The notes under the pieces are model-generated. The model did no database searches. It was not told the DNA's origin and saw only the letters and a list, made by a program, of their open reading frames with translations. This document shows positions 10,386 through 20,175 of a DNA stretch of 26,749 bases, piece after piece. The stretch lies in NCBI GenBank assembly GCA_027575765.1, contig JANBPT010000664.1, positions 1 through 26,749 on the forward strand, read 5' to 3'. Source of the stretch: Tieghemiomyces parasiticus. Its lineage: Eukaryota; Kickxellomycota; Dimargaritomycetes; Dimargaritales; Dimargaritaceae. Position numbers and translations under genes: made by a program. Numbering within the stretch: position 1 is the first letter of the stretch; every line of letters begins with the position of its first letter.

Positions 10386-12971
10386 ATGCAGTGGGCCTTC
10401 AAGCTTCTCGTGGCGGTTCAGGCCCTGGCAACCGTTGTCGGCAAGGGTATCGACGCTAACCACTATGGCCTCGACACCCTACCTTCCCGCTATCTCGTTC
10501 AATTCCCGGGAGAACCGGGCTCGGCGAGCGGAATTGAGGCTTCCAAGAAGTTCTACACTCAGCTCCAGACCCTTCGCGTCCCCTACACTATCACACATAA
10601 CTACACCACCCTACTCAATGCCGCGGCCCTCACCATCGACGGGCAGTATATTGATAGCCTCGGTAGCCTCACCAACGCTAAGGGTACCTATGCACTCCGC
10701 ACGGCCAGCGTCGATGATGATGCCGTGGGTCCGACTGAGCACCTGACCCGGCCGCCCATGCCCATGATTTCGCATAACTATACCGGGGTGGACCGCGCGC
10801 ACTCTGAGCTCAAACTCACCGGTCAAGGCATTAAGGTTGGTATACTAGATACCGGTATCGATTTAACCCACCCGGCTTTTGGCAATTGTTTCAAGACCGC
10901 GGGCTGCCCTATTCAGTACGGGTACGATTTCGTAGGTGACGACTTTAATGGGACCAACACTCCCAAGCCCGGGCCGAAGCCCATCGACAATTGTACGCCC
11001 CACGGTACGCATGTTGCTGGGGTGGTGGCCGGCAATCATGGTGTGTTTAAAGGGGTGGCGCCCAAGGCCACCCTGGGTATCTATCGCATTATGGGCTGCG
11101 AGCAACTGACCAGCACTGAGGTGGTCCTGCAGGCACTGGAGATGGCCTACACCGATGGGATGCAGGTGATCAACATGTCATTTGGCGTGCCCTCCGGTTG
11201 GTCACTGTGGGCTGAAGATCTGGCGGTGTCCGCGCTCATGGCGAAGGGCGTGTACGTGGTGGCCGGAGCCGGTAACGATGGCGACAACACCCTTTGGGCC
11301 ATCTCGTCACCGGCCACCGGGGAACTGAGTTTGGCGGTCGGCGCAGCAGAGATTCCCGAGTACTACAGTCTCTACCTGAACGTCACCGCCAACGGCACCA
11401 CTACGATTCTCTCGCGTTCCGACCAACAGCGGTACCTTCCAGCCGTCAACTTCCTGAATGTGCCCGTGATCCGCGGGTTCGGGGCTTCCGGCAGTGATGA
11501 CGACGACCTGGCCTGTGAGGAACTGGCCGTGCCAGCCAAGGGCGCGGTCGTTGTGGTGCGTCGCGGTGTGTGCGATATGCAGACCAAGGCCTCATTCGTC
11601 CAGAAGGCCGGCGGAATTCTCATGATTGTCTACAATAACAGCACGTCCCCACTGGGAACCCCTGCCTACGATAGCGATACCATGACCCTACCGTCTTTCA
11701 GCGTTGAGAACGAGGCCGGTACGACCCTCATCAACCTTCTTCGGACGGGTCAAAACGCCACCATGTCGGTCGACACGAGCATGCGTGTTTGTAAGAACTC
11801 CGCAGTCGGCCAGCCCTCCTGGTACTCGTCGTGGGGACCGGCGCCCGAGGGGTATATCAAGCCCGACCTCTTAGCCCCGGGAACCAACATCTACTCCACC
11901 GTACCTGTGAACATGGGCAGCTACAACTTGCTGACGGGCACGTCCATGGCCACCCCGTACGTTGCCGGTGCCATAGCCCTAATGCTTGAGTCTAATCGTC
12001 GTGGATCTCAGCAGCAGCTCCTCAACTCGTTCGTCAATACCGCCACGTTGCTCTATAGTTCCCCAGGGGTCCCGTACTCCCCCGCGCAGCAGGGAAACGG
12101 CCTCATCAATGTGTACAACGCACTCACCGCTACGACGTCCATGGACCGGTTCATCAATATCGCGACCGGATATCTCACCAATATGGACAAGAATTTTCAC
12201 AAGACCATCGAACTTACCAACCATGGCAACACTCCCGTCACTTACAACTTTGAGTTCCTCTCCAGTGCCGCCTACTCAGCCTTCACCAAGGATAAGGAAG
12301 CCGCCATTCCGCCCCGGCCCGCCAAGAAATACCTGGACTCCTTCTTCCACCAGAAAAAAATGTCGGCCAATCCGGGAAGTTCCATCCTGAACAGCGTTGC
12401 CATCGACCCCCGTGCCTTCGATGCCGATCAGCGGATGGTAGTGGGCGGGTTTATCAACGTTTACCCGGCCAAGGGAACCGTGGGTGTCAACCTCACCATA
12501 CCGTTCCTAGGGTACGCCTTCGAACCCGAGAACGTCCCGATGCTGGCTAGCTCCTACAATGACATTCCGCTGCCTTGCATGTCACGCCGCAGTACCAGTG
12601 AGATCATCCCTAAGTCGGGCGTATTTACGATGGTCGGTGATGACTTTCCGGTCATTATTTACCGACTCCAGGCTCCCGTGGCCCGCGTTCGCGTCCGCAT
12701 CACTAAGGCGTCCGACCCGAGCCACATCCACGCCGCCGTTACCGAGAACTTTTTTTCCTACCTCTCTAAGGCCATGCCCTCTGGGCAGCCTTACATCACT
12801 TACGCTTGGGACGGCCGTGGTTACCACTACAACACCCCCAGCAAGATCATTGACCTGCCCAACGGAAGCTACCATCTGCTCCTGTCGTTTTACATGACCA
12901 TGAATGTCACCAACCCGAACACCTACACCTCACCCGTCATCACCATCAAGCGGCCCAAGAAGAACGTCTAA
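10386..12971 (+). CDS. Secreted subtilisin-like serine protease (S8 family, PA-inserted, 861 aa)
   Basis: An endopeptidase exported through the secretory pathway. The ATG is chosen because it begins a signal peptide (residues 1 to about 20, FKLLVAVQALATVV). Residues about 34-108 fit an I9 propeptide (SRYLVQF onward). The S8 catalytic domain starts near 130: Asp155 in VGILDTG, His206 in PHGTHVAG, oxyanion Asn297 in AGAGNDG, and Ser520 in TGTSMATPYVAG. A PA domain is inserted at about 325-455 (KGAVVVVRRGVCDMQTKASF, then AGGILMIVYNN), with an acidic GSDDDD loop. The last 280 residues fit the Fn3-like domain of the Vpr/C5a-peptidase type. Many N-x-S/T sites agree with secretion. All catalytic residues are present and the length is normal for the family, so it is probably active. 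The gene is intronless, with an AATAAA about 145 bases after the stop. Substrate is unknown; roles in nutrition or host-wall digestion are inference. Confidence 0.97.
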   Translation: MQWAFKLLVAVQALATVVGKGIDANHYGLDTLPSRYLVQFPGEPGSASGIEASKKFYTQLQTLRVPYTITHNYTTLLNAAALTIDGQYIDSLGSLTNAKGTYALRTASVDDDAVGPTEHLTRPPMPMISHNYTGVDRAHSELKLTGQGIKVGILDTGIDLTHPAFGNCFKTAGCPIQYGYDFVGDDFNGTNTPKPGPKPIDNCTPHGTHVAGVVAGNHGVFKGVAPKATLGIYRIMGCEQLTSTEVVLQALEMAYTDGMQVINMSFGVPSGWSLWAEDLAVSALMAKGVYVVAGAGNDGDNTLWAISSPATGELSLAVGAAEIPEYYSLYLNVTANGTTTILSRSDQQRYLPAVNFLNVPVIRGFGASGSDDDDLACEELAVPAKGAVVVVRRGVCDMQTKASFVQKAGGILMIVYNNSTSPLGTPAYDSDTMTLPSFSVENEAGTTLINLLRTGQNATMSVDTSMRVCKNSAVGQPSWYSSWGPAPEGYIKPDLLAPGTNIYSTVPVNMGSYNLLTGTSMATPYVAGAIALMLESNRRGSQQQLLNSFVNTATLLYSSPGVPYSPAQQGNGLINVYNALTATTSMDRFINIATGYLTNMDKNFHKTIELTNHGNTPVTYNFEFLSSAAYSAFTKDKEAAIPPRPAKKYLDSFFHQKKMSANPGSSILNSVAIDPRAFDADQRMVVGGFINVYPAKGTVGVNLTIPFLGYAFEPENVPMLASSYNDIPLPCMSRRSTSEIIPKSGVFTMVGDDFPVIIYRLQAPVARVRVRITKASDPSHIHAAVTENFFSYLSKAMPSGQPYITYAWDGRGYHYNTPSKIIDLPNGSYHLLLSFYMTMNVTNPNTYTSPVITIKRPKKNV

Positions 12972-13115
12972 ACTCATGGTTGGGACCCGACCATGGTGGG
13001 TTTGCACTAGTGTAGGCTTGGCCGCCTTGGTTTGTCCCCATGGAGTTTATTATTACTATATATTTTGCATATTTGTTTCTAATTGTTTTCAACCGGCGGG
13101 CCTGCCCGCGTCGTC

Positions 13116-13121
13116 AATAAA
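13116..13121 (+). promoter_or_regulatory. Poly(A) signal AATAAA after the subtilase gene
   Basis: A canonical AATAAA hexamer lies about 145 bases downstream of the subtilase stop codon, after a T-rich stretch, as expected for a 3' UTR. Confidence 0.5.
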
Positions 13122-15243
13122 TCGAAGGTCTAAGATTATTTCCAATGGGGCTACTGTAATCAATAAGACTAATCCATCAACCTGTATTTGCTTGAAAATG
13201 TCAGTAACTGAAACCGTGGGCGTTTTAGTCTTGATTGCCAGACACTTTTGAATAGTCTCTGGCAAGTTGGGGGGTTAGGAAAGCCCATTCCATTGAAATT
13301 CTGACCACTATGCATACCAAGCGTTTTCCTAGAATCACCTTGTCACCGGTTACTCCACTCGGTTTCTGTATAAATACATATTTGAAGGAGACAGTAATGT
13401 ATCGGGAGGCTAATGTTTGTTGTATGGGCTAGTGTCAGTTGGGTAAGTGTGGGCCGGTCTAGCCCTAGGAATGTGGAGCTGGTGCCGATGGTATAGTCCA
13501 CATTAGCAGCTGGGACATGGATCAGTGAGCCACATCGGACGAGGGGTGTGGGTCGGGGTGGTTGGAGTTGGCTTACGCTTTGGAGGAGCGAGAGGCTGAT
13601 CATATGGACTAACTAAAGCTAGAAGCCGGGCAGCCCAATCGTATACCCGACCGGAAGACGAGTGCTGTGGAAGTGTGACGGGTATGTTGTTGCAGATTGC
13701 GAAAGAAATAGTAGCTGTCCCACGTTAGGACGGGGAAGGGATAATATACGGGGTGACCTGCCTGACTGTGACACTTGAGTACGCGTACTGTTCACAACTT
13801 GTACCGAATAAAGGAACAGGTTCGGTTGAGGTTGACATGGATGTCCTGGAGCTGACTTGTAATTACCCGTCGACTTGGACAAAGGGTTGCGAGGAAAGAG
13901 GAGGGGTAATCCCACGTTCTCTGAGGAAGCCTTGAAATCTTGTACTCAACTCGAGGCACACGCCATGAAACCTCTTCGCTGCCGGCCACTGCGTGGCGTT
14001 CGGTAGAGGGCAGTGCATGATGGGTGTTGGACACCCCTATGCAGCCGCCCTAGATATTGGTAGGCGGACGCTAGATCTCGAATGTCGGCGACGATGGTAA
14101 GCCACAGCCCAGCTGTGCGGAGAGAGAGAGAGATTGAAGGGGGCGCCGCTTCCAGCACAGTAAATGTACGCGGTGCGCCTGCGCCCAATTAGTACTTTCG
14201 GACTCTACGTGAGCGACAGGATCATATATCAGTTGCTGACTGATTAGTAGCGGCGATTGACACATGTAATGTCGAGTAGATGGTTGCAGAAGGGGGAATT
14301 GGTGGTCCATCTCGCTCTTTTCCTCGCATACCACCCCTCTACCTCTACGCCGCCCATGGCTGCCGTTGACGATCCCTCCGCACCAGATCGCCGCCTGACC
14401 AACCAGCTAGCCGCACCTCCCCCCATGTTCGCTCAGCTTCAATCCTCAGCAGTCCGTTGATCAACCTACGCGGTTCCCTCCTCTTTCAATCCCCTGCTTT
14501 TTAGCCTGTCGATTTTGGTCGATTACCGACGTCCAGACCCATGGATTAGGCCGAGTTTGTCTTGTCCCCGCTGCTAACACCCTCCTATCTTCAAGCACCC
14601 ACGTATACACTGGTGATGTCCCAACTAGGTTCCCGGGGTTGATTTCATTAGGTTAGCCTTGGTTCCTACTGGCCTCTAAATATTTGAACCCCGTCTTGGT
14701 TGTCCGGAAGCTGGCGGGTTAAAAGGAGCTTGTCGTTCGCTCACTCAGGAATGCCTCCCTTTCTCTTCTCTTTTAGTGTCGAGTGTTACGGCAGTTTTAT
14801 CTCTCCATCGGCATCTCAGGTCCATCGTTTTTTCCCCCAACCCTGTCTGCTTCCAACCTTCTTAACTCGACTGTCTCGTATCGGCACACACCCGCTCCTG
14901 CTGGCCACCCTCTTCAGTGCGCCACCAACCCCGTTCCTCCGGGACAAACCCACATCCTGTGCCCCATACAACCGTATCTCCGGTTCGGCTGAAATTTTTC
15001 TACGTACCACTTGATTTTAGGTGCGGCCATTACCCCTACACCGCCTGCCGTTCCCCGTATTTGCCAAGTCGGGCTGCCCGAGGCCTTTTACCACCTCCCC
15101 ACTGGTACCGCCACCGGTGGCTCGCCCGGTCATCGCCTCTCCGCACATCCAGCCCTGCCCAGCCGGCCGGGTGGCTTCTCCTTTCGTCACACCAGCCTAC
15201 GCTCGTCGGGAGCCATTGGGCGACGAGTTGTCCCTACTACATC
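13122..15243. other. Gene-poor region between subtilase and RING genes
   Basis: No confident gene. Overlapping ORFs on both strands at 13343-14430 are short and carry no motif. A GA microsatellite (GAGAGAGAGAGA) lies near 14119-14132. A short ORF beginning at ATG 14356 is listed separately. From about 14,700 to 15,243 the sequence is pyrimidine-rich and probably the promoter and leader of the RING gene. The long open frame through it (14917-15522) lacks a likely start before 15244. Confidence 0.55.
14356..14460 (+). CDS. Small hypothetical ORF (34 aa)
   Basis: An ATG after a CT-rich leader opens a short peptide beginning MAAVDDPSAPDRRLTNQLAA, whose composition resembles real coding sequence. 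It ends after 34 codons. It could be a first exon whose continuation I cannot locate (no good GTAAGT-like donor at the end), a short ORF in a longer leader, or chance. Confidence 0.22.
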   Translation: MAAVDDPSAPDRRLTNQLAAPPPMFAQLQSSAVR

Positions 15244-16849
15244 ATGAGTACCGGCTACCTGCGGATCCTCGTCGTATTCTTGGTCTACTTATGCAGCCTT
15301 GCGGCGGGTGTGGATGTGACCTTGAACATCGATGCCCTACTCCTTAACAGTAACGTGGCCGTGTTTCAGAACCTCACGTCGGCTAATCTTCTCAACAACA
15401 CCAACACTACATCCTACAATCTCATCACCAGTTCGAGCAATGTCAATACTGTAAGTACCGACTGTGGCCGCTGCCGCACTAGGGCAACCCCTGCTGGCCT
15501 ACGCCTCGGACCACTTGGCTAATACCGTAGCTTACCCGCCTCCAACCTACTGTCTACTTCCGTATGCCCAGGGCGTCTTGTTTAATTTCCGAGGGTCGGC
15601 CAACCCGCAACCTTTCACCAACCTCTCCAACATCGCCGTGGTGAACATGAATGAGATACAGGTCACGCTATCTTATCTATCGGTCATGTCCACCATGAAT
15701 GTCGCCCTTATACTTGCCTACAATGGCGACGACAGTGCCATGATGAGCGTGTCCCAGATACGCATGAGCCCCGTAATCGCTCTCGATCCAAGCGCAGGCT
15801 CTGCCTTGCAAGAGCTTATCGACCAGACGGCGAGCCCGGCCAATAACGAAACCAAGCCGGCGCTCCCAAGCCCTTACGGCCAGGTTTTAGACCAGTTCGA
15901 TGCAGCGGACGCGCAGGACACGTACCACCACCGATTGTACGCCCGTCTCTCCTTCGCCAACAACGGTAGTAAACTGGTCGAGGGGGGCGGCGGCGGCTCC
16001 ACAATAGGCACGGCCATCGGCCTGGGCTGCTTTGGTGGGATCCTCGCCTTGCTCATCCTGTGGGTATGCTACCGGCTGCGCCGCCGCCGTCGTATCGTCG
16101 AACAGGAACGTCGCGAGCGCCGCGAACGCGGTATCGATTCGCTGGCTGACATCCTCCGCGGTGTCAAGGTAGCCCCACTCGACCCCGACCACCTGCCGTA
16201 TCTGCGCAAGATTCGGCTCACCAAGGAAAACATTGTGACGTTGGGACTCCAAAACGCCATAAGCACTATCCGCAGCTTACGTGACCTTTCTATACTGTCT
16301 GTGACGCGACCCGAGCGCAGCTACGGCAGCCGGCGGGGTAGTCGTGGGACCTCTTCTACCGTCGAGGAGATCAGCAACCGCAGTAGTCGTAGTGACGGTG
16401 GAAAGAAGCAGCCGAAGGGTTCGCAAGATAGTTGCGATTCCATGGGGTCCGACATTTCCGATGGTATCAAATCCGTTAACCCCTACGGCTATGACGAAAA
16501 CCACCGCGAACTAAGCATACCAGCCCTCATGTCCCACGTAACGGACTCAATGCGATCCATAGGCTCTACTGGTGCCGGTTGTACTACGGATAAGGGCCGT
16601 CCGTCGTGCACTATCTGCCTGGACCGATTCAGGTCTGGCCACTACGTCCGCCGGTTACCTTGTAAGCACGTCTTCCACCGGCGCTGCGTTGATACTTGGC
16701 TCCTTACCAAGTCAGCGGTCTGCCCGCTCTGCAAATTCGACTGTTCCCATTACTGCTCTGTCAAGGTGATGTTCAATAAGGACAGGGTCGACATGAGCAT
16801 TAGCAATATTAGCGACAGCGACACCAAAATCGACGTTTCGATGCCCTAG
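15244..16849 (+). CDS. PA-TM-RING-H2 E3 ubiquitin ligase (two exons, 494 aa)
   Basis: A membrane-anchored E3 ligase of the RNF13/RNF167-like architecture, which in known members acts at endosomes or vacuoles. Exons: 15244-15450 and 15572-16849. The intron has a GTAAGT donor and an AG acceptor behind a pyrimidine-rich tract, phase 0, 121 nt. Signal peptide: residues 1-21 (LRILVVFLVYLCSLAAG). The luminal part has several N-glycosylation sites and a PA-like segment near 100-145 (NVALILAYNGDD, then SPVIALD). The transmembrane helix is about 214-236, followed by a stop-transfer run of seven basic residues (RLRRRRR). A Ser-rich cytosolic linker leads to a canonical C3H2C3 ring: C415, C418, C433, H435, H438, C441, C453, C456. 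All eight ligands are present. The exon junction is the weaker part: frame 2 before 15572 also reads like PA sequence (YPPPTYCLLPYAQG) but cannot be joined in phase. An AATAAA follows at 17061. Confidence 0.88.
15451..15571 (+). other. Intron of the PA-TM-RING gene
   Basis: The donor GTAAGT at 15451 is the only consensus donor in exon 1. The phase-compatible acceptor is CAG at 15569-15571, after a long pyrimidine-rich stretch. A CTAAT branch-like element lies near 15518. Nearer AGs at 15481-15482 and 15529-15530 would shift the frame. Confidence 0.6.
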
Positions 16850-18490
16850 TTTGCCGCACATGCTAGAGTATTTTTCAATATCATATATGGACGCTCCGGT
16901 CTTTAATGCTTTCCATATTGATTTCTACTCCCTTTGCAACCTTGTATTTTAATTATCCATCCATTCATATATATATCTCTTTGGGAGTAGAGGTAGAGTC
17001 TTGCCTCCTGTAATAGGTGAAATCCGCCTAGAAGGAAACTAAAGGCTGATAGTCAACGCAAATAAAAACTAAACCACCAAGCGGCTTACGAAACCGGGCA
17101 GTGCTGGACAAGGGTGTATTGATTATGTGACAGATGTCTTTTACTGGGTAGAAGCCTTAAAGTAACGTTTATACTAGAAGGATGTCCTGCATCGTTTGTA
17201 GTGGCTAACGGTTGGGTTAGGAGAAACCAAGTGACAGCAGTGCGTCGCGGGGCTAGCGTCAAAGCTGAATACACAGACGGCTGTCGGGCCGATAAAGGAA
17301 TACTATTGACAGGAAGTAAGCCCTAAATGGATAGAGATGGAATCACCTTTCAAAAATAGGGCGACGTCCTACAGATCGGGAAGGTTGACGTTGCTGAAAA
17401 TGGACAATATGTATGTATAAAATAAAGGAGGATAGGTGGAGAAATGGATGAGGGTGCCATGCCTGATCGGGTCAGCCGTTTTAGGCACGACACTTCCCTC
17501 ATCTCTTCCTTTCCTTCGATATATACCTTCGTACCTCTAGGTCGTTATGAAGGTACCCCACATATCAGCCTGTCTAACTTGAGATGGCTACCCACCTACA
17601 CAGTTGCTCTGGCAACCAGTGCGGGCGGTGAAAAAATCCTACACCTTGACTCTCCATTGATGTATTTACAGTAGACCTCGGTCAGACAGAGCATGGTGAA
17701 CCGGGATGTTGAATAACGTGTGAATACGGCGATTGTGATTGCTGCCTAATGTATATATATAAATAAAAAAAAACTATATCAGAGGGTGGCCCAGTAGATT
17801 ATGGCACATCGTAGCCTTGATGTCATAAATTTATTACCCCCTGCATGATGCGAAGGTGTGCACTAAAAATATATCCGTGACTTGTGAAATCTAGAGCGGT
17901 TATCAAGGGGTGGGAATGTATACTATACAGCAAAGGTAGTTCTGCAGGCGAAAGTCAATGTGGACCGTAACACATGGCTGACTGTATAAAGATAAAGCAT
18001 GGACGCAGCGAATCTTCAGTTGGTCAACTTTCATTCAGGGTAGTGCGGCGCCAATTTGGCAGGGAACGATCGCTCCCACCGTGCCATCAGGGCGAAGAAT
18101 CACCATGTCTGAAGTTTGAAACTAAATACATACTACTGAAAAAGCGGTAAAGGTCAACCCGGCACTAGTATAGGCGATACAAAATCGTTGGAGACCGTCA
18201 AGCTGGAGGTCTCAGATTGCAGTGTTCTAGATAAAGCCTTGGGGAGCCAATGATGGTGAGTCAATTGGTATAACCCATTCCAGGATTGAAACATTTCCGA
18301 CTTCACGCCTTGCATTTTTAACCATCCATCAGTACTTTAAAAGAAACCCCTCCCTCCCTCACTCTACCCAAGTTAACCAGGCGTGATGTGTGAGCCCTTT
18401 TGTTAATTATTACTGTGAGGGTCACAAGGCAGACTATATTCGAGCCCAGCTAACCACCGACTAGCTTGCTTCCTTATGGACCACTAGTGC
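16850..18490. other. Intergenic region after the RING gene
   Basis: AT-rich sequence with an AATAAA at 17061-17066, about 210 bases after the RING stop and probably its poly(A) signal. It also holds AT runs (near 16967-16978 and 17752-17775) and one ATG-started ORF at 17444-17674 without recognisable motif. No RNA gene was seen. The 5' part of the mariner remnant may begin in the last 150 bases, but I cannot identify its terminal inverted repeat. Confidence 0.55.
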
Positions 18491-19015
18491 CTTCAAGATG
18501 ATCCCCGGTCTAGCCACCTGTCGGACGATATTAGCAAAGTTCACGGGGCCATAGCACACCCAAGGTGATGCTGACTATTGCTCTTGATCTGGTGTGGCTT
18601 GTTACACCCGAATGGCAAGCCCCCGGGAGTTGGGGTCTCCACCGAACTCTATGGAGAGTACGGGCTGAAGCCCATGGTCCAGGCCTGGGTGGAGGTCTGG
18701 ACCATCCTCCATGACTCTACCACGATAATACACCACCACATTGTGCTGCAGCTACCCAGGCCTACATTGCCACCTTTTAACTCAAACTTATTCCGGTTCC
18801 TCCTTACAGTCCAGACCTGGCCCCCTTGTGACTTCTGGCTGTTCAGGAACATCAAACAGCGGCTGAGGGGTAATAAGTTCGTCATGGTGGAGGCGGTCGT
18901 GGACGCCTGGCGATCGGAGCTAGCTAAGGTCCAATCAAATGCCTCTAGAGCCCGCTATGCTAGCTGGATAGGAAAAGATTACCGAGTGATACAGAGTGGT
19001 AGTAATTATTATAAA
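18491..19015 (+). pseudogene. Degenerate mariner-family (DD34D) transposase
   Basis: A decayed cut-and-paste transposase split over two frames. At 18491, LQDDPRSSHLSDD resembles the linker after the helix-turn-helix region of mariner transposases. At 18562 the text jumps to KVMLTIALD, the start of the family's central catalytic motif, so about 100 residues that should lie between are missing. In the frame of 18721, HDNTPPH carries the second catalytic Asp, followed after an in-frame stop by PPYSPDLAP at 18799-18825. The frame then slips by one base into PCDFWLF..IKQRLRGNKF (18827 on). There are 34 codon positions between Asp of HDN and Asp of PCDF, the mariner DD34D spacing. The end, VIQSGSNYY near 18986-19012, matches the family C-terminus. 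Stops, frameshift and deletion make it inactive. Terminal inverted repeats were not found. Confidence 0.88.
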
Positions 19016-19621
19016 TGCTATTTAGATTTAAAGAAACTAAAATTTTATAGGGTACCCGTAACCAGCTCTCACCTCCAGTGCTAAAAATGTGCGGCCCCCT
19101 CACCAACGCTCATGCGGCCATCTGTTACTTCGTCCTCCCTCTTAGCCCTTGGCTCTATGGTGGCGTCAATGGGTATTATACTGTGATGGCCGTTCGGCAT
19201 GTGGCAGGTAGGGAGACCTAGGTGGCGAAGCAAATGGGCAGAGGGCGCAGAGACAGTATGGCTTACAAATATGTACAGGTGTTTCACACTGGATTTTTAT
19301 TAGACTGCGCTCTGCGCTTGTCTATATATACACCCGACTTGGATAGGATTTCGAATACCAACTACATACATGTGGGGGAAGACGGTACTGTTAACCCCCA
19401 CATCGTTGGTAAGGGGAGAAGCAGCATCGCTTGCAGGATCCTTCTGGGTCGTCATCCGGATAGTCTATTGGTCGTCTTATGATTGGGGAGGTCCAATCGG
19501 GTGGACACCATAGATTTGCCCTGCTCCGACGACCAGGGGTAGAGGTCACTTGGTTCCCACTGAGGTGCTCCCCTCCACCTTTCTTTTCTTATTGGGTCGG
19601 GCCCGCCCCTCTTCTATAATA
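19016..19621. other. Intergenic stretch after the mariner remnant
   Basis: No convincing gene. The plus-strand open stretch at 19222-19482 begins at a GTG, and the minus-strand one at 19081-19287 has no motif. Part of this may be the 3' end of the mariner element. Confidence 0.45.
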
Positions 19622-19810
19622 ATGCAGCAGGTGGTCCCTCTTGATCAGCTCAGCCAACCGCCAAATACACCCGCCCTCCAGGCCTTGACACCGGCGATTG
19701 CCGCTGTTATGTGTCAGCTTCGCAACTGCCGCAGCTTCAGGTGCCGCCTACTGGGCAACCAGGCCCCCAGCCCTGACCCTCCAGCGCCGCCGAGTTCGCA
19801 TCATCCCTGA
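19622..19810 (+). CDS. Small hypothetical Pro/Ala/Gln-rich ORF (62 aa)
   Basis: It begins with ATG and encodes MQQVVPLDQLSQPPNTPALQ, then a helical Ala-rich middle and a Pro-rich end. No family is recognised. It sits just upstream of another short ORF and an inverted repeat, in front of the IDO gene. It could be a small gene, an upstream ORF or chance. Confidence 0.22.
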   Translation: MQQVVPLDQLSQPPNTPALQALTPAIAAVMCQLRNCRSFRCRLLGNQAPSPDPPAPPSSHHP

Positions 19811-19895
19811 CTATCACGATTTTATCTACTTCTCTCTCTGACCCTCCCAGGGCCATGCCCCCTTTTTTTCACACCTTCCAATAATAACCGCCACT

Positions 19896-20090
19896 ATGTC
19901 GAGTGTCACACAAGGCATAGTATACCCGGCAGGACTAATTACCAACGCTAGTCCTGCCGGGTACAAGACTGGTGGTAGACTTGCGCTAAAGCGCAGCCTT
20001 GCTGATATATTAAGTAAACCCAATCCACCACCACCTCCACCTCCTCCTGCTATTGCCAGGGCTAAACGATCTCCCTCTTGCCTGAATTGA
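19896..20090 (+). CDS. Small hypothetical ORF with polyproline run (64 aa), possible upstream ORF of IDO
   Basis: The ATG at 19896 opens a 64-residue frame with basic segments and an eight-proline run (PNPPPPPPPPAIARAKR). Its first third is made by a perfect inverted repeat, giving the echo YPAG...SPAGY. It ends 85 bases before the IDO start. If the IDO transcript begins upstream, this would be an upstream ORF that reduces IDO translation; otherwise it may be a small independent gene. No family is recognised. Confidence 0.25.
   Translation: MSSVTQGIVYPAGLITNASPAGYKTGGRLALKRSLADILSKPNPPPPPPPPAIARAKRSPSCLN
19923..19963. repeat. Perfect 15-bp inverted repeat with 11-nt spacer
   Basis: The left arm TACCCGGCAGGACTA (19923-19937) and right arm TAGTCCTGCCGGGTA (19949-19963) are exact reverse complements around ATTACCAACGC. 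A second short palindrome TGCGCT-AA-AGCGCA follows at 19982-19995. The pair lies 180-250 bases before the IDO start codon. It could be a bipartite regulator site, an RNA hairpin in a leader, or an end of a small mobile element. Confidence 0.9.
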
Positions 20091-20175
20091 CCAGTCAGAC
20101 ACATTTCGCTGCATCCTCCCCTCCTGTTCCGCATTGCTCATCCACGTTCCTCGCGTATCGATTCTCTACCCCCTC

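Noticed and set aside
12904..13251. Plus-strand ORF overlapping the subtilase end
   Set aside because: It is an out-of-frame shadow that extends into the 3' UTR past the AATAAA.
14917..15243. 5' extension of the RING gene frame
   Set aside because: The open frame is pyrimidine-rich leader sequence; the ATG at 15244 starts a proper signal peptide.
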